DNA of 64,000 nucleotides. It comes from Rossellomorea sp036867415 (lineage in GTDB: Bacteria; Bacillota; Bacilli; Bacillales; Bacillaceae_B). A program made the position numbers and the translations under genes. The notes beneath the pieces are model-generated. The model made no database searches. It was not told where the DNA came from and was given only the letters and a program-made list of their open reading frames with translations. The stretch lies in NCBI RefSeq assembly GCF_036867415.1, contig NZ_JBAJHU010000001.1, forward strand, positions 620,001 through 684,000, written 5' to 3'. Of this stretch, positions 1-8,809 are shown in pieces (the stretch's first letter is position 1; each line of letters starts with the position of its first letter).

Positions 1-1076
1 AGTGAATGCGCAAACGCCGCGCTCGTCAGTGCACCTCCGTCCAGGTCCGGTGAATGCTGGACACCTGAAATCGCTCCGCCGCTCGGATCCCAGAAACCTG
101 TGATGATCAGAACTAATCCAGTCATGGTACAAACAACGATGGTCACGATAAATGTTCCAGTCATCGCAACCAAAGCCTGCTTTACCGGATGATCCGTCTT
201 TGCATTCCCTGCTATCAGGGCTGCAGTACCAAGACCTGCCTCATTGGAGAAAATCCCCCGTGAAACGCCGCTGCGGATCGCCTCGCTGATAACAACGCCG
301 GCAAATCCTCCGGCGGCAGCAACAGGATTAAAAGCGTAAAAGAATATGAGTTTGAAAGCCGGGATGATCAGGTCATAATTCAACCCGATGATCAATAGCG
401 ATCCGCCGATGTACAAGAACGCCATAATCGGAACAAAGAAAGAAGCAACTGTACTGATGCGCTGAATTCCGCCGAAAATGATTAACGCGGTCAGTACCGC
501 AAGGACTGAACCAGTCACCCAATTATTAATATGAAAACTTGTCGTCATTACATCCGCTATTGTATTGGATTGTACACTGTTCCCGATTCCAAGTGCGGCA
601 AACGCACCGAATAAAGCGAATGAGACAGCAAGCCATTTCCACTTGCTGCCGAGTCCTTTTTCCACATAGTACATTGGTCCCCCTGAATACTCACCGTGCT
701 TATTCTTTACACGGTATTTCATCGCAAGCAGCGCTTCTGCATATTTCGTCGCCATCCCGAGCAGTCCGACGATCCACATCCAGAAGATCGCACCCGGTCC
801 GCCAATCGTGATGGCAGTCGCGACACCGGCAATATTACCGTTCCCGATTGTAGCCGATAAAGCAGTCATCAGTGTCTTGAAATTGCTGATGTCCCCTTCT
901 GACTCGGAAGAACCTGTACTTTTATCCTTCGTGAAAGCCAGCTTGAACGCATAGAATAGTTTTTTGAACTGCAGTCCTCTTAGCATGATTGTTAAAAATA
1001 AGCCTGTCCCGAATAACAGTACTAAACTTGGTGTCCCCCAAAGAAATGAATTGATCTTGTTTAGCACATCTAACAT
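1..1076 (-). CDS. Sodium:alanine/glycine symporter, AGCS family (C-terminus outside window)
   Basis: This is the N-terminal 358 codons of an amino-acid carrier of the AGCS (AlsT/DagA/GlnT) family, which imports alanine, glycine or glutamine with sodium across the cytoplasmic membrane. The translation shows repeated hydrophobic segments and family hallmarks such as SATIGNGNIAGVATA (residues ~74-88), GGPGAIFWMWIVG, KHGEYSGGPMYY and SRGIFSNEAGLGTA. The ATG at 1074-1076 follows a GAGGAGG-type ribosome binding site on the minus strand. The gene runs off the left edge, so its 3' end and terminator are not visible. A near-perfect cre box and a sigma-A promoter lie just upstream, suggesting catabolite repression. 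The family is clear; the exact amino-acid substrate is not. Confidence 0.93.
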   Translation of the reverse strand, partial: MLDVLNKINSFLWGTPSLVLLFGTGLFLTIMLRGLQFKKLFYAFKLAFTKDKSTGSSESEGDISNFKTLMTALSATIGNGNIAGVATAITIGGPGAIFWMWIVGLLGMATKYAEALLAMKYRVKNKHGEYSGGPMYYVEKGLGSKWKWLAVSFALFGAFAALGIGNSVQSNTIADVMTTSFHINNWVTGSVLAVLTALIIFGGIQRISTVASFFVPIMAFLYIGGSLLIIGLNYDLIIPAFKLIFFYAFNPVAAAGGFAGVVISEAIRSGVSRGIFSNEAGLGTAALIAGNAKTDHPVKQALVAMTGTFIVTIVVCTMTGLVLIITGFWDPSGGAISGVQHSPDLDGGALTSAAFAHS

Positions 1077-1092
1077 AAAATCCTCCTCTTGA

Positions 1093-1106
1093 TGTAAGCG
1101 TTTACT
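1093..1106 (-). promoter_or_regulatory. cre-like CcpA site before the AGCS gene
   Basis: On the plus strand it reads TGTAAGCGTTTACT, which fits the catabolite-responsive element TGWNANCGNTNWCA at 13 of 14 positions. It lies between the predicted transcription start and the ribosome binding site, where bound CcpA would block elongation or initiation. Confidence 0.75.
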
Positions 1107-1124
1107 GTTTGTGACCTTTACTAT

Positions 1125-1153
1125 TATATATAGTACCACCCCCAGGCTGTCCA
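1125..1153 (-). promoter_or_regulatory. Sigma-A promoter of the AGCS gene
   Basis: On the minus strand, -35 TGGACA (1148-1153) and -10 TATATA (1125-1130, continuing into TAAT) are separated by 17 bp. Transcription would start near 1118, about 40 bp before the start codon. Confidence 0.6.
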
Positions 1154-1351
1154 GTAGTATGTGAAAGTTTGCCAGAGAATGAGTTTTTTGAACTATCCGG
1201 GCTGTTGCCATTGTCCTTTGATATGCTGCCATTCAAAATAGTACAAACGGTTTAAGGGGAGGTACTTATTTTAATGAATCTGGGGTCCTGCCTTTAGCTG
1301 AATAAAGTATAATCCCATCAATTCCCACACATACTATTGACGGGTGATAAT

Positions 1352-1609
1352 ATGAGAGCGAACAAAGATGAAACCGAAAAATACAGTGATGCGATTGATA
1401 AGATGCAAGAGGGACTAGAGGCGATGATCGAGCTCTATAATGATATGGAAGAGGATACCCCCTTTATCGATTTGGAGGAGGGCGTCCTTGAAGATCTTGA
1501 GAAAGCGAAGCGTATATACGGGGAAGAATATGTGAGTAAAAAGGTTAATACAATTCTGAAAGAGGTGTTGACCTGGCTGGATTTGAAGGAAGATGGAAAA
1601 GGAAAATAG
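1352..1609 (+). CDS. Small acidic hypothetical protein
   Basis: This 85-residue protein is not one I recognise. It is highly charged and acidic, predicted mostly alpha-helical, with no signal peptide, membrane segment or cysteine motif, so it is probably a soluble cytoplasmic protein. I place the start at ATG 1352, which follows a GGGTGAT ribosome binding site; an in-frame TTG at 1337 is less likely because it precedes that site. It stands alone, convergent with the gabD-like gene, and shares the bidirectional terminator at 1707-1743. Function unknown. Confidence 0.6.
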   Translation: MRANKDETEKYSDAIDKMQEGLEAMIELYNDMEEDTPFIDLEEGVLEDLEKAKRIYGEEYVSKKVNTILKEVLTWLDLKEDGKGK

Positions 1610-1706
1610 TCAGTTGTAAAGTAAGAGGCATCAGTTTTTTGGTTGCTTTTTAATTTTTTTCAGAGCACTGTTGGATGTGAAAATGACTATGTAGTCAAAA
1701 AAAAGT

Positions 1707-1743
1707 AAAACCCCATCGGATTGAATTGTACCGATGGGGTTTT
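1707..1743. terminator. Bidirectional rho-independent terminator
   Basis: A perfect 13-bp stem (1707-1719 with 1731-1743, core CCCCATCGG/CCGATGGGG) has an A-rich 5' flank and a T-rich 3' flank. It serves the gabD-like gene on the minus strand and probably the small gene on the plus strand. Confidence 0.85.
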
Positions 1744-1767
1744 ATAAAGCTGGATAAATGATCCGAT

Positions 1768-3186
1768 TTATAATCCAACCGAAATATACTTAACCTCCAA
1801 ATACTCCTCAATCCCATGATGTCCGCCTTCACGGCCGAGACCGCTCTGTTTGAATCCGCCAAACGGGGCCTGAGGGGTCGAAGGGACACCGTCATTCAGA
1901 CCGACGATCCCGTACTCCAACCGTTCACAGATCTGGATGCCCCGCGTGATATTTTCTGTAAAGACATAAGCTGCAAGTCCATAAATGGAATCATTTGCAC
2001 GTTCGATCGCTTCTTCCTGTGTCTTGAATGTCGAGATGGGCGCAAGCGGACCGAATGTTTCATCCGTCATGCAAAGCATATCTTCACTTACATCTGTCAG
2101 GACGGTAGGTTCGAAAAATAAACCTTTGCCGGCATTTCCACCGATTACCACTTTCGCCCCTTTACTCACTGCATCGTCTATATGCTTCTGGACTTTTTCC
2201 ACAGCACCTTCATTGATGAGAGGGCCGATATCGACGCCTTCTTCAAGTCCGTTTCCAACTTTCAACTCTTTAACTTTTTTCACAAGCCTTTGAGTGAATT
2301 CTTCGCTTATGTCTTCGTGGACGTATACCCGATTGGAGCACACACAAGTCTGACCGGCATTGCGGAATTTTGAGGCGATGACTCCATCGACTGCTTTATC
2401 GATGTCGCAGTCGTCCATCACGATGGAAGGAGCATGTCCGCCAAGTTCAAGGGAAACTTTCTTGATGGTGTCCGCCGAACCTTTCATCAGCTGTCTGCCC
2501 ACTTCGGTCGATCCCGTGAAGGTCAGTTTGCGCACGCGTGTATCTTCTAGCCATGCTTCACCAATCGCTTTCGAATCCCCTGTGACGACATTGACAACTC
2601 CTTTCGGGATACCTGCTTTCTCAGCAAGGGCAGCCATTTTCAACGCGGTCAATGGGGTAAGATTGGCAGGCTTTATGACGACTGTACAGCCCGTCGCAAG
2701 GGCAGGAGCTACTTTCCTGGTGATCATCGCAGCAGGGAAGTTCCACGGCGTGATAACGGCCACGACTCCGACAGGCTGTTTCGATACGAATAATCGTTTG
2801 TTGGTCTGTGTCGCAGGAATTTGTTCACCGTAAACACGTTTTCCCTCTTCCGCGTACCAGGAGATGAATCCATTTGCATATTGAATTTCACCCTGTGCTT
2901 CTTTCAGCGGTTTTCCTTGTTCCAACGTCATGGTCCTTGCCAGGTCATCTTTGTGATCATTGATCAAATCGTACCATTTGCGGATGAGATCGCTTCTTTC
3001 ATAGACAGATTTCTGAGACCAGTCACGGAAAGCATTGGCTGCCGCATCGACAGCACTTGCCGCTTCGTTTTTTCCTCCTCTTGGAATCGTTGCAACAACC
3101 TCTGAAGTAGCAGGGTTGGTCACTTCCACCTTGGATAAATCACTTCCGATTTCTTCACCGTTAATGAGCATATTGTAGTGTTGCAT
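1768..3186 (-). CDS. gabD: NAD(P)-dependent succinate-semialdehyde dehydrogenase-like (GabD family)
   Basis: This is a full-length (472 aa) aldehyde dehydrogenase of the GabD branch, expected to oxidise succinate semialdehyde to succinate in the cytoplasm. Visible hallmarks are the oxyanion-hole motif TPWNF (N149), cofactor-binding IKPANLTPL (K172), FTGSTEVG (223-230), the general base in LELGG (E247), the catalytic cysteine in NAGQTC (C281) and the ETFGP motif near the C-terminus. The start follows AAGGAGGAC. It is the last gene of a leftward operon behind an SLC23-like permease (26-bp gap) and an iron alcohol dehydrogenase, which suggests the alcohol dehydrogenase supplies its aldehyde. A different short-chain semialdehyde cannot be excluded. 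Confidence 0.88.
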   Translation of the reverse strand: MQHYNMLINGEEIGSDLSKVEVTNPATSEVVATIPRGGKNEAASAVDAAANAFRDWSQKSVYERSDLIRKWYDLINDHKDDLARTMTLEQGKPLKEAQGEIQYANGFISWYAEEGKRVYGEQIPATQTNKRLFVSKQPVGVVAVITPWNFPAAMITRKVAPALATGCTVVIKPANLTPLTALKMAALAEKAGIPKGVVNVVTGDSKAIGEAWLEDTRVRKLTFTGSTEVGRQLMKGSADTIKKVSLELGGHAPSIVMDDCDIDKAVDGVIASKFRNAGQTCVCSNRVYVHEDISEEFTQRLVKKVKELKVGNGLEEGVDIGPLINEGAVEKVQKHIDDAVSKGAKVVIGGNAGKGLFFEPTVLTDVSEDMLCMTDETFGPLAPISTFKTQEEAIERANDSIYGLAAYVFTENITRGIQICERLEYGIVGLNDGVPSTPQAPFGGFKQSGLGREGGHHGIEEYLEVKYISVGL

Positions 3187-3212
3187 GTTTGTCCTCCTTT
3201 TCTTTTCATATA

Positions 3213-4601
3213 TTATGAAATTCGCTTTATTTCATCTTTTTCTAAATCTTTCGTGAATATTTTATCATTTTCACCTTTGAAAAACTTCTTGCCATAGATG
3301 AGTACACAGAGAATGATTCCGACTGCAAAGCCCCAAGTTGCTCCTTTGGTGGCCAACACTGCCCCGATGATCCCTGCAATCCCAAGATCTCTATGACTGC
3401 GGGCTTCAAGGATACCTACACGGACACTTACGTAACCTTGGATTAATAGAGTAAGAGCCAGTGCAATTCCGAGAATCGGTTCTACTAAACTGACTATGGG
3501 AAGCAATAGAAGCCCTGTGTTCGTCCCCCATCGGAATGAACCAGACCCTCCAAAAAGAGAATGCATCGCTTTTTTTCCTTCTTTGAATCGTTCGATTACA
3601 ACTACTTGCATGGCTGCCCATAAGGGACCTGACATCGTAACATCTGGACCGAGGATACTCATGATAGTATTTCGTCCGCCAAAAATCATATGAGCCCGGT
3701 TTGGATTATAGTCGATTTTTTCATCCCGGCGGAGATCATCAGCTTCTTCGATCAACGCCTTACTTTGAAGGACGTCACCAAATAAGACAATGTATGCTGC
3801 AAGTACTGTCGGCAGGGCACTCACAAATAACATGGCAGAGGGGAAACCTACTCCAAATACCGTATATTCACTCCAAAGAGTACTGAAATCTGGATTGATC
3901 AGGCCCCATTCAATCGTCGGCCAAGGTGCTTCTCCGAATAATGGAGCAATGATTACCGCTAAAATAATGATAGGGAAAATTCCGAGTTTCCCAATTAGCC
4001 CCCATAGGGAACTCTTATTTTTAAGTTGATTAAAATGCTGCGAGAAAATAATGTAAAATGCGATACCAACAGCTATTGAAATTGTCCACGGGAAACTTTC
4101 GAAACGGCCTCCAACCTGGAAAACAGAAATGACCGCAGCGAATCCTGCTCCCAGAATGACGCCGGATTTAATCGCAGGTGGAACAAATGACACCACTTTC
4201 TTTGCAAGGCCAGTCACCCCTAAGAAAATGGAGAAGAGGCCGAGTGTGAGCTGGAAGGCGATCAGTGCGTGCACCCGTTCTTCGCCTTCTGGAAACGTTG
4301 ATACATAAGCCATGATTAAAGGTATGGCCGGTGTGATCCAGCCTGGAACAACCGGATCGCCAAGTAAATGATGGGTCAAATAGAGCAAACCATTCAATAA
4401 CACGACGGCCAAAGCAACTTCAAATGGCATTCCCAACAGTTCAATCATCAATGGAATTGCAGCTAAGTCCACTGCACACAGAAGCAGCCCCTGTACATAG
4501 TCCGGCCACTCAAACTTATAATGGATAAATGGAAGTCTTAATTTGAATGGTCCTAATGGAATGTAAGGTGATTCCTCACCATGTTTACGATTTTTCCACA
4601 T
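3213..4601 (-). CDS. SLC23/NCS2-like permease of the sigma-54 operon
   Basis: This 462-residue polytopic membrane protein has about 12-14 hydrophobic segments and resembles the NCS2/SLC23 nucleobase-ascorbate transporter superfamily: a VPGWITPAIPLIMAY core, the SGVILGAGFAAV helix and GSGSFRWGTNTG late in the protein. It lacks a clear signature of a characterised uracil or xanthine permease. It sits between an Fe-dependent alcohol dehydrogenase and a GabD-type dehydrogenase under a sigma-54 promoter, so it probably imports the substrate of that pathway (4-hydroxybutyrate or a related hydroxy acid is the inferred candidate) rather than a nucleobase. The start follows AAAAGGGG with good spacing. 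The family is fairly sure; the substrate is a guess. Confidence 0.75.
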   Translation of the reverse strand: MWKNRKHGEESPYIPLGPFKLRLPFIHYKFEWPDYVQGLLLCAVDLAAIPLMIELLGMPFEVALAVVLLNGLLYLTHHLLGDPVVPGWITPAIPLIMAYVSTFPEGEERVHALIAFQLTLGLFSIFLGVTGLAKKVVSFVPPAIKSGVILGAGFAAVISVFQVGGRFESFPWTISIAVGIAFYIIFSQHFNQLKNKSSLWGLIGKLGIFPIIILAVIIAPLFGEAPWPTIEWGLINPDFSTLWSEYTVFGVGFPSAMLFVSALPTVLAAYIVLFGDVLQSKALIEEADDLRRDEKIDYNPNRAHMIFGGRNTIMSILGPDVTMSGPLWAAMQVVVIERFKEGKKAMHSLFGGSGSFRWGTNTGLLLLPIVSLVEPILGIALALTLLIQGYVSVRVGILEARSHRDLGIAGIIGAVLATKGATWGFAVGIILCVLIYGKKFFKGENDKIFTKDLEKDEIKRIS

Positions 4602-4690
4602 ATAATATACCCCTTTTCATAAATAGATAAGACACTTTTTCAAACTTTGTTTGATAATTTTTCATCCCGTCCTTTATATGAAAATACAGA

Positions 4691-5839
4691 TTAGTAGGCA
4701 GCCCGGTAAATTTGTTCGATTTCTTCCTGTGTGAGTTTACGAGGGTTATTGTTTAGCAGACGTTCAATCTTGCTTGCATCTCCTGCCATTTCCGGAATAT
4801 CGCTTTCAGGAATGGAGAATGCTCTTAATCCAGAAGGAATATTCACTGAGCTGCACAATCGTTTCATTGCATGAACGGTTTGGTCTGCGGCATCGGCGTC
4901 CGATAAATGACTTACTTTTTCACCTAAAGCCAATCCGATATCCCGGAAACGCTTCATGCAGGCAATCTTATTCCATTCCATCACATAAGGAAGGAGGAGG
5001 GCATTGCTTACTCCGTGTGGAATATGGTAGCGTCCCCCGAGTGGATAGGCGAGGGCATGTACAGCGCCAACTCCGGCATTTCCAAAAGCCATTCCTGCCA
5101 TCAAACTTGCAGTCGCCATGTTTTCGCGTGCTTCTAAATGGGACGGGCTGGCGTATGCTTTCGGGAGATTTTCAGCGATCATTTTAATTGCATATATAGC
5201 AAGGGCATCAGTAATTGGAGAGGCGTACACCGATATATAAGCTTCGATTGCATGGACAAGTGCATCAACTCCGCTTGCCGCCGTAACCGAAGGCGGCATC
5301 GTCAATGTCATCTCAGGTGCCACAATCGCAACATCGGGAAGCAGGTAATCACTGACGATGCCTTTTTTCAGCTGAGCTTCCTTATCAGAAAGAATTGAAA
5401 TATTCGTTACTTCAGAGCCGGTTCCCGCTGTAGTGGGAAGAGCGATGATCGGTGCGCCTTTCTTCGGTACGAGGTCTGTCCCCACTAAATCCGTGAGCTT
5501 CCCATCAAAGCCTGCAAAAGCAGAAACACTCTTGGCGATATCGATGGCACTTCCTCCTCCGATAGCAATCAGTCCATCGTGAGCCCCTTCCTTGAACATG
5601 TTCGTACAATCATGGACCACCGAAAATTCTGGTTCAGGCTTTACTCCAGTAAATATCCCGCAAGTGAGCCCTTTCAGAAACGGGGTGATTTGATCGACGA
5701 CACCTGCTTTCTGTAAAATTTCGTCTGTCACAATTAGTGGGTTTTTGATTTCCAGGCGCTGAATTTCTTTAGGTATCGCCTCTGTAGCGCCTTTCCCTGT
5801 GATGAGCTTGTTCGCAATTTTGAATGTGGATATGGTCAT
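4691..5839 (-). CDS. Iron-containing alcohol dehydrogenase (4-hydroxybutyrate dehydrogenase-like)
   Basis: This is a 382-residue group III (iron-dependent) alcohol dehydrogenase. The nucleotide-binding motif IGGGSAIDIAK (93-103) and TTAGTGSEVT (136-145) are present, and the four expected metal ligands are D192, H196 (DALVH), H261 (VHALAYPLGG) and H275 (HIPHG). Enzymes of this family oxidise or reduce primary alcohols; next to a succinate-semialdehyde-type dehydrogenase the natural reading is 4-hydroxybutyrate to succinate semialdehyde. It is the first gene after a canonical sigma-54 promoter and begins after AAAGGAG. Alternatives are a 1,2-propanediol or lactaldehyde-type reductase. The family is certain; the substrate is inferred from context. 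Confidence 0.85.
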   Translation of the reverse strand: MTISTFKIANKLITGKGATEAIPKEIQRLEIKNPLIVTDEILQKAGVVDQITPFLKGLTCGIFTGVKPEPEFSVVHDCTNMFKEGAHDGLIAIGGGSAIDIAKSVSAFAGFDGKLTDLVGTDLVPKKGAPIIALPTTAGTGSEVTNISILSDKEAQLKKGIVSDYLLPDVAIVAPEMTLTMPPSVTAASGVDALVHAIEAYISVYASPITDALAIYAIKMIAENLPKAYASPSHLEARENMATASLMAGMAFGNAGVGAVHALAYPLGGRYHIPHGVSNALLLPYVMEWNKIACMKRFRDIGLALGEKVSHLSDADAADQTVHAMKRLCSSVNIPSGLRAFSIPESDIPEMAGDASKIERLLNNNPRKLTQEEIEQIYRAAY

Positions 5840-5909
5840 GATGATGAGCTCCTTTCTTATTTATAAACTCGTAGATAGCTTCTAGGAAAATACCCTTTGT
5901 GAAAGGTGA

Positions 5910-5926
5910 TGCAAGTTTTGTGCCAA
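5910..5926 (-). promoter_or_regulatory. Sigma-54 (RpoN/SigL) -24/-12 promoter
   Basis: The minus strand reads TTGGCACAAAACTTGCA, matching the YTGGCAC-N5-TTGCW consensus with GG and GC dinucleotides at the required spacing. It lies about 70 bp upstream of the iron alcohol dehydrogenase start, beside a gene for a sigma-54 activator. GGTTATG/GGTTGTG repeats 10 bp apart at 5950-5966 on the plus strand are a possible activator site. Confidence 0.88.
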
Positions 5927-6000
5927 CTTTCAGAAAAGTTAAACTAGAAGGTTATGTATGGTTGTGTTAGAAAATGGTGATTGGAAAACGAATCAAAAAA

Positions 6001-6033
6001 GGGGATTTGATTAAAAAAATAATCAAATCTCCC
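6001..6033 (-). terminator. Terminator of the sigma-54 activator gene
   Basis: On the minus strand a stem formed by AGATTTGATT and AATCAAATC overlaps the stop codon and is followed by a run of six Ts. It separates the activator from the sigma-54 promoter it probably controls. Confidence 0.75.
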
Positions 6034-7630
6034 ATTTTTTCATTTTCTGTACGATTGTGGATTGGCTGACTTGTAATACTTCCGCTGCTTTACGTGTTGT
6101 TTTATATTTCTTTAATGCTCTTGTTATTAAATTTCTCTCGACATGATCCAGCGCTTCTTTTAATGGAATGATCTCCATTTCATATATATAGTCATTTTTC
6201 TTGTTACTTGTTTCAGAGAGTTCATAAGGCAAATCCTCTGGATCTATTCTATCTATAGGGGAGGTGACCACTAAACGTTCAATGCAATTTTTTAATTCCC
6301 GGATATTTCCCGGCCATTTATATTCATGAAGGATGTTCAATGCTTCAATACTTAACGTCTTGGTCATTCCATATACTTTATTGAATTCCTCAAGGAATTG
6401 CTCTGCCATAGGGATGATTTCTTCTTGGCGATCTTGTAAAGAAGGAATTTCAATTGGTACTACATTTAACCGATAGTAAAGATCTTCCCTGAATTCTCCT
6501 ACATTTACGAGATTTTTAATATTCTTGTGGGAAGCTGCGATAATTCTTACATTTATTTGTTTCAGTTTTGATGCCCCGATCGGGATGAAGGCCTGGTCCT
6601 CGATGACTTTGAGTAATTTCACTTGGAGCTCCAAAGGCAGATCCCCGATTTCATCCAGAAATAAGGTGCCATTATCAGCAATTTCCAATAGCCCTTTTTT
6701 ACCTTTTGCCAGAGCTCCCGTGAATGCCCCGGGTTCATACCCGAATAGTTCAGCTTCAATCAAGCTTGAAGGAAGGGCACTGCAGTTAAGCTCCAAAAAG
6801 CTTCCTGAGGTACGGTTTGAGTGCTCATGAATATATTTTGCGACCATTGTTTTACCGACTCCGGTTTCACCTTGAAGGAGTACCTTTGCATCCGTTTTCG
6901 CCACTCGGTCAATGATTTCAAATGTCTTCTTCATTTTTTCACTATGATAGAATGATGACTGTGTTGAATCGCTCAAGAATGTTGCATTTGTACTTTGCCG
7001 TAAATTTTTCAATTCTTGAAATTCTTCAATTCGAAGCTTGAGTTTCAACAGCTCAGTAATATCCCTTACGCTGTTGATTACATAAAGAATCTCTTTTTTT
7101 TCATTGAAAATAGGTGTCCCGGATACTATTATGTTTCTGCCGTTATGAATGGTCTGCATCAATGTAACCGGCTTTTTTTCTTTGATTACTTGGATGGAAG
7201 CGGATTTTGAAATATAGCCTGCCTTAATAATTTCTTCCATATGATAACCGATCAGCTGCTCAGGTTTCAGGTTAGTAATCCGCTCATACGCTTTATTTAT
7301 TTTTACCGTTATGCCTAAACCGTCTGTAATAAATACCCCGTCATAGAGGGAATTGATGATGTCTGTGAAAATATCATTCTCAAGCAGTTCACTATAATCA
7401 TTCTTGATTCTTGACCGATTTTGAGAAGGCTGCTCGATGGCCGAAAGTTTATGAATGATTTCTCCTACTGATTGATGTAATTGTACCTCCTGGAACAACT
7501 CCTTCATATCATCCAGTGTCAAAATGCCAATCGTTTTACCTTCCTGATCGTGAATCTCCAAATACTCTTCTTCAGAACCAGAAAACAACTTTACGGCGCG
7601 TTCTAAATCATCTGAAACTCCAATCCGCAT
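6023..7630 (-). CDS. Sigma-54-dependent transcriptional activator (PAS-AAA+-Fis)
   Basis: This 535-residue enhancer-binding protein has an N-terminal region resembling half of a CBS domain (1-60), a PAS sensor (about 85-195), an AAA+ ATPase with Walker A GETGVGKT (254-261), an intact sigma-54 contact loop GAFTGA (301-306) and Walker B GTLFLDEIGD, then a C-terminal Fis-type helix-turn-helix ending RKAAEVLQVSQSTIVQKMKK. This is the architecture of BkdR/RocR-like activators. There is no receiver domain, so the N-terminal and PAS parts should sense a small ligand directly. It lies immediately upstream of, and in the same orientation as, the sigma-54 promoter at 5910-5926. The start follows GGAGG. 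Its ligand is unknown; 4-hydroxybutyrate or the semialdehyde is plausible. Confidence 0.92.
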   Translation of the reverse strand: MRIGVSDDLERAVKLFSGSEEEYLEIHDQEGKTIGILTLDDMKELFQEVQLHQSVGEIIHKLSAIEQPSQNRSRIKNDYSELLENDIFTDIINSLYDGVFITDGLGITVKINKAYERITNLKPEQLIGYHMEEIIKAGYISKSASIQVIKEKKPVTLMQTIHNGRNIIVSGTPIFNEKKEILYVINSVRDITELLKLKLRIEEFQELKNLRQSTNATFLSDSTQSSFYHSEKMKKTFEIIDRVAKTDAKVLLQGETGVGKTMVAKYIHEHSNRTSGSFLELNCSALPSSLIEAELFGYEPGAFTGALAKGKKGLLEIADNGTLFLDEIGDLPLELQVKLLKVIEDQAFIPIGASKLKQINVRIIAASHKNIKNLVNVGEFREDLYYRLNVVPIEIPSLQDRQEEIIPMAEQFLEEFNKVYGMTKTLSIEALNILHEYKWPGNIRELKNCIERLVVTSPIDRIDPEDLPYELSETSNKKNDYIYEMEIIPLKEALDHVERNLITRALKKYKTTRKAAEVLQVSQSTIVQKMKKWEI

Positions 7631-7697
7631 ATTCTAAACCTCCAGCTGCAAAAACATGATATTTTAATTTATATTATCACATTTTAATGCATAGAGA

Positions 7698-7727
7698 GAC
7701 AGCCCTTTAGTGTCATAAAGGGTTGTC
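7698..7727 (-). terminator. Hairpin terminator after the DUF4003 gene
   Basis: A 12-bp stem (GACAGCCCTTTA with TAAAGGGTTGTC, one G-T pair) lies just after the stop codon. The T-run on the minus strand is poor, so termination may be partial. Confidence 0.5.
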
Positions 7728-7735
7728 CCAGTTAG

Positions 7736-8698
7736 TCATTCTCCGCTGCTGGTTGCTGCTGTTGCACCGGCTATTGCTGCAACTGATGCCGACTGCTGTG
7801 CTTGGATAAGCACCTCGATGGTGGTGGAAAGGTTCGTTTGCAGAAGAGAGGAGTTCTCGATTTGATCGCTGAGGTGCAGGGTAACGGCCATCATCAGATT
7901 TATGTCCTTCTGCCACCTGAACAATTTATCATTATTTAATTCCTCTCTGATTTCATTCACTTGTTCAACGTGTTCTTTTCCATTTTTCAATAAAGAAAGC
8001 ATGGCGATCTGTGGATAAAACATCGATTTCGGCCGGATTCCTTCTTTCTTGAATGTATCAAATATTTCTGTGCAGCGAACCGCCAATTCATTTGAATCGA
8101 CGTCATCCACAAGTGATAAAATATGACTCATCGTCTGCAAATCATTTCCTTTGTAAAAGCCGGACTCATTCAGCTTTTCATAATAAAGTTCCATCTTATG
8201 GATGAGCGCATCCGAGTCCCGGCTGCTCAGAGAAAGCAGCATAGCGAGGGGATAGTCGCTTTTCCCGGTCAAGAAAAAATGCTTTTTACGCATTTTTTTA
8301 TACACATCCATTGCACGGGTTGCGGTCTCTTCTCTGCCTCCTTCTTCAATAATCAGCACCATCGCAGATATATATGTATACGCCCCCATTGAGAATCCTG
8401 CATCCACTAACGCTTTATAGGTCTCAATGAAGTCCGTGATTTTCTCTTCAGGATGCTGATATCGGGAGTATAGCATTGCGGCAAATATATAACGCTGGTG
8501 AGAATTAAGCGTGGTAAAAAAACCGACTTCCTTTTTGATATGGTCTGCCACTTCCTCAAGACGGACGCCGTCAAAGTCCTTATTATTCGTTACATAAAGC
8601 GATGCAATCATCATGAGGGAGCGAGTGTCCGTCACCTTCCAACTAAGACTCTTTTTTATAACTGCATAAATGTCTTTGTATGTCTCGATTTTATTCAA
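7736..8698 (-). CDS. DUF4003 family protein
   Basis: The 320-residue product belongs to DUF4003, a Bacillus family of unknown function. It is soluble, alpha-helical and has no visible catalytic motif; the C-terminus is an Ala/Ser-rich tail ending in ATAATSSGE. I use TTG 8698 as the start because it follows AGGACGTGAT with suitable spacing; the reading frame stays open further upstream but that extension has no ribosome binding site and crosses the divergent promoter region. The gene is divergent from the DUF1835 gene; the 110-bp gap contains the palindrome CATACGTATG (8733-8742), a possible shared operator. No function is assigned. Confidence 0.72.
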   Translation of the reverse strand: MNKIETYKDIYAVIKKSLSWKVTDTRSLMMIASLYVTNNKDFDGVRLEEVADHIKKEVGFFTTLNSHQRYIFAAMLYSRYQHPEEKITDFIETYKALVDAGFSMGAYTYISAMVLIIEEGGREETATRAMDVYKKMRKKHFFLTGKSDYPLAMLLSLSSRDSDALIHKMELYYEKLNESGFYKGNDLQTMSHILSLVDDVDSNELAVRCTEIFDTFKKEGIRPKSMFYPQIAMLSLLKNGKEHVEQVNEIREELNNDKLFRWQKDINLMMAVTLHLSDQIENSSLLQTNLSTTIEVLIQAQQSASVAAIAGATAATSSGE

Positions 8699-8809
8699 AT
8701 TATCACGTCCTAATGTGAAGTTATTAAGTATACATACGTATGAAAATGTAGAAAAGTTTCGCCATATATAAGATTGTTTAAATATGGAAAAATAAGGGAG
8801 GAAGCGCAG

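Noticed and set aside
539..811. A 90-codon plus-strand frame inside the AGCS gene
   Set aside because: It is antisense to a strongly conserved transporter gene and has no ribosome binding site.
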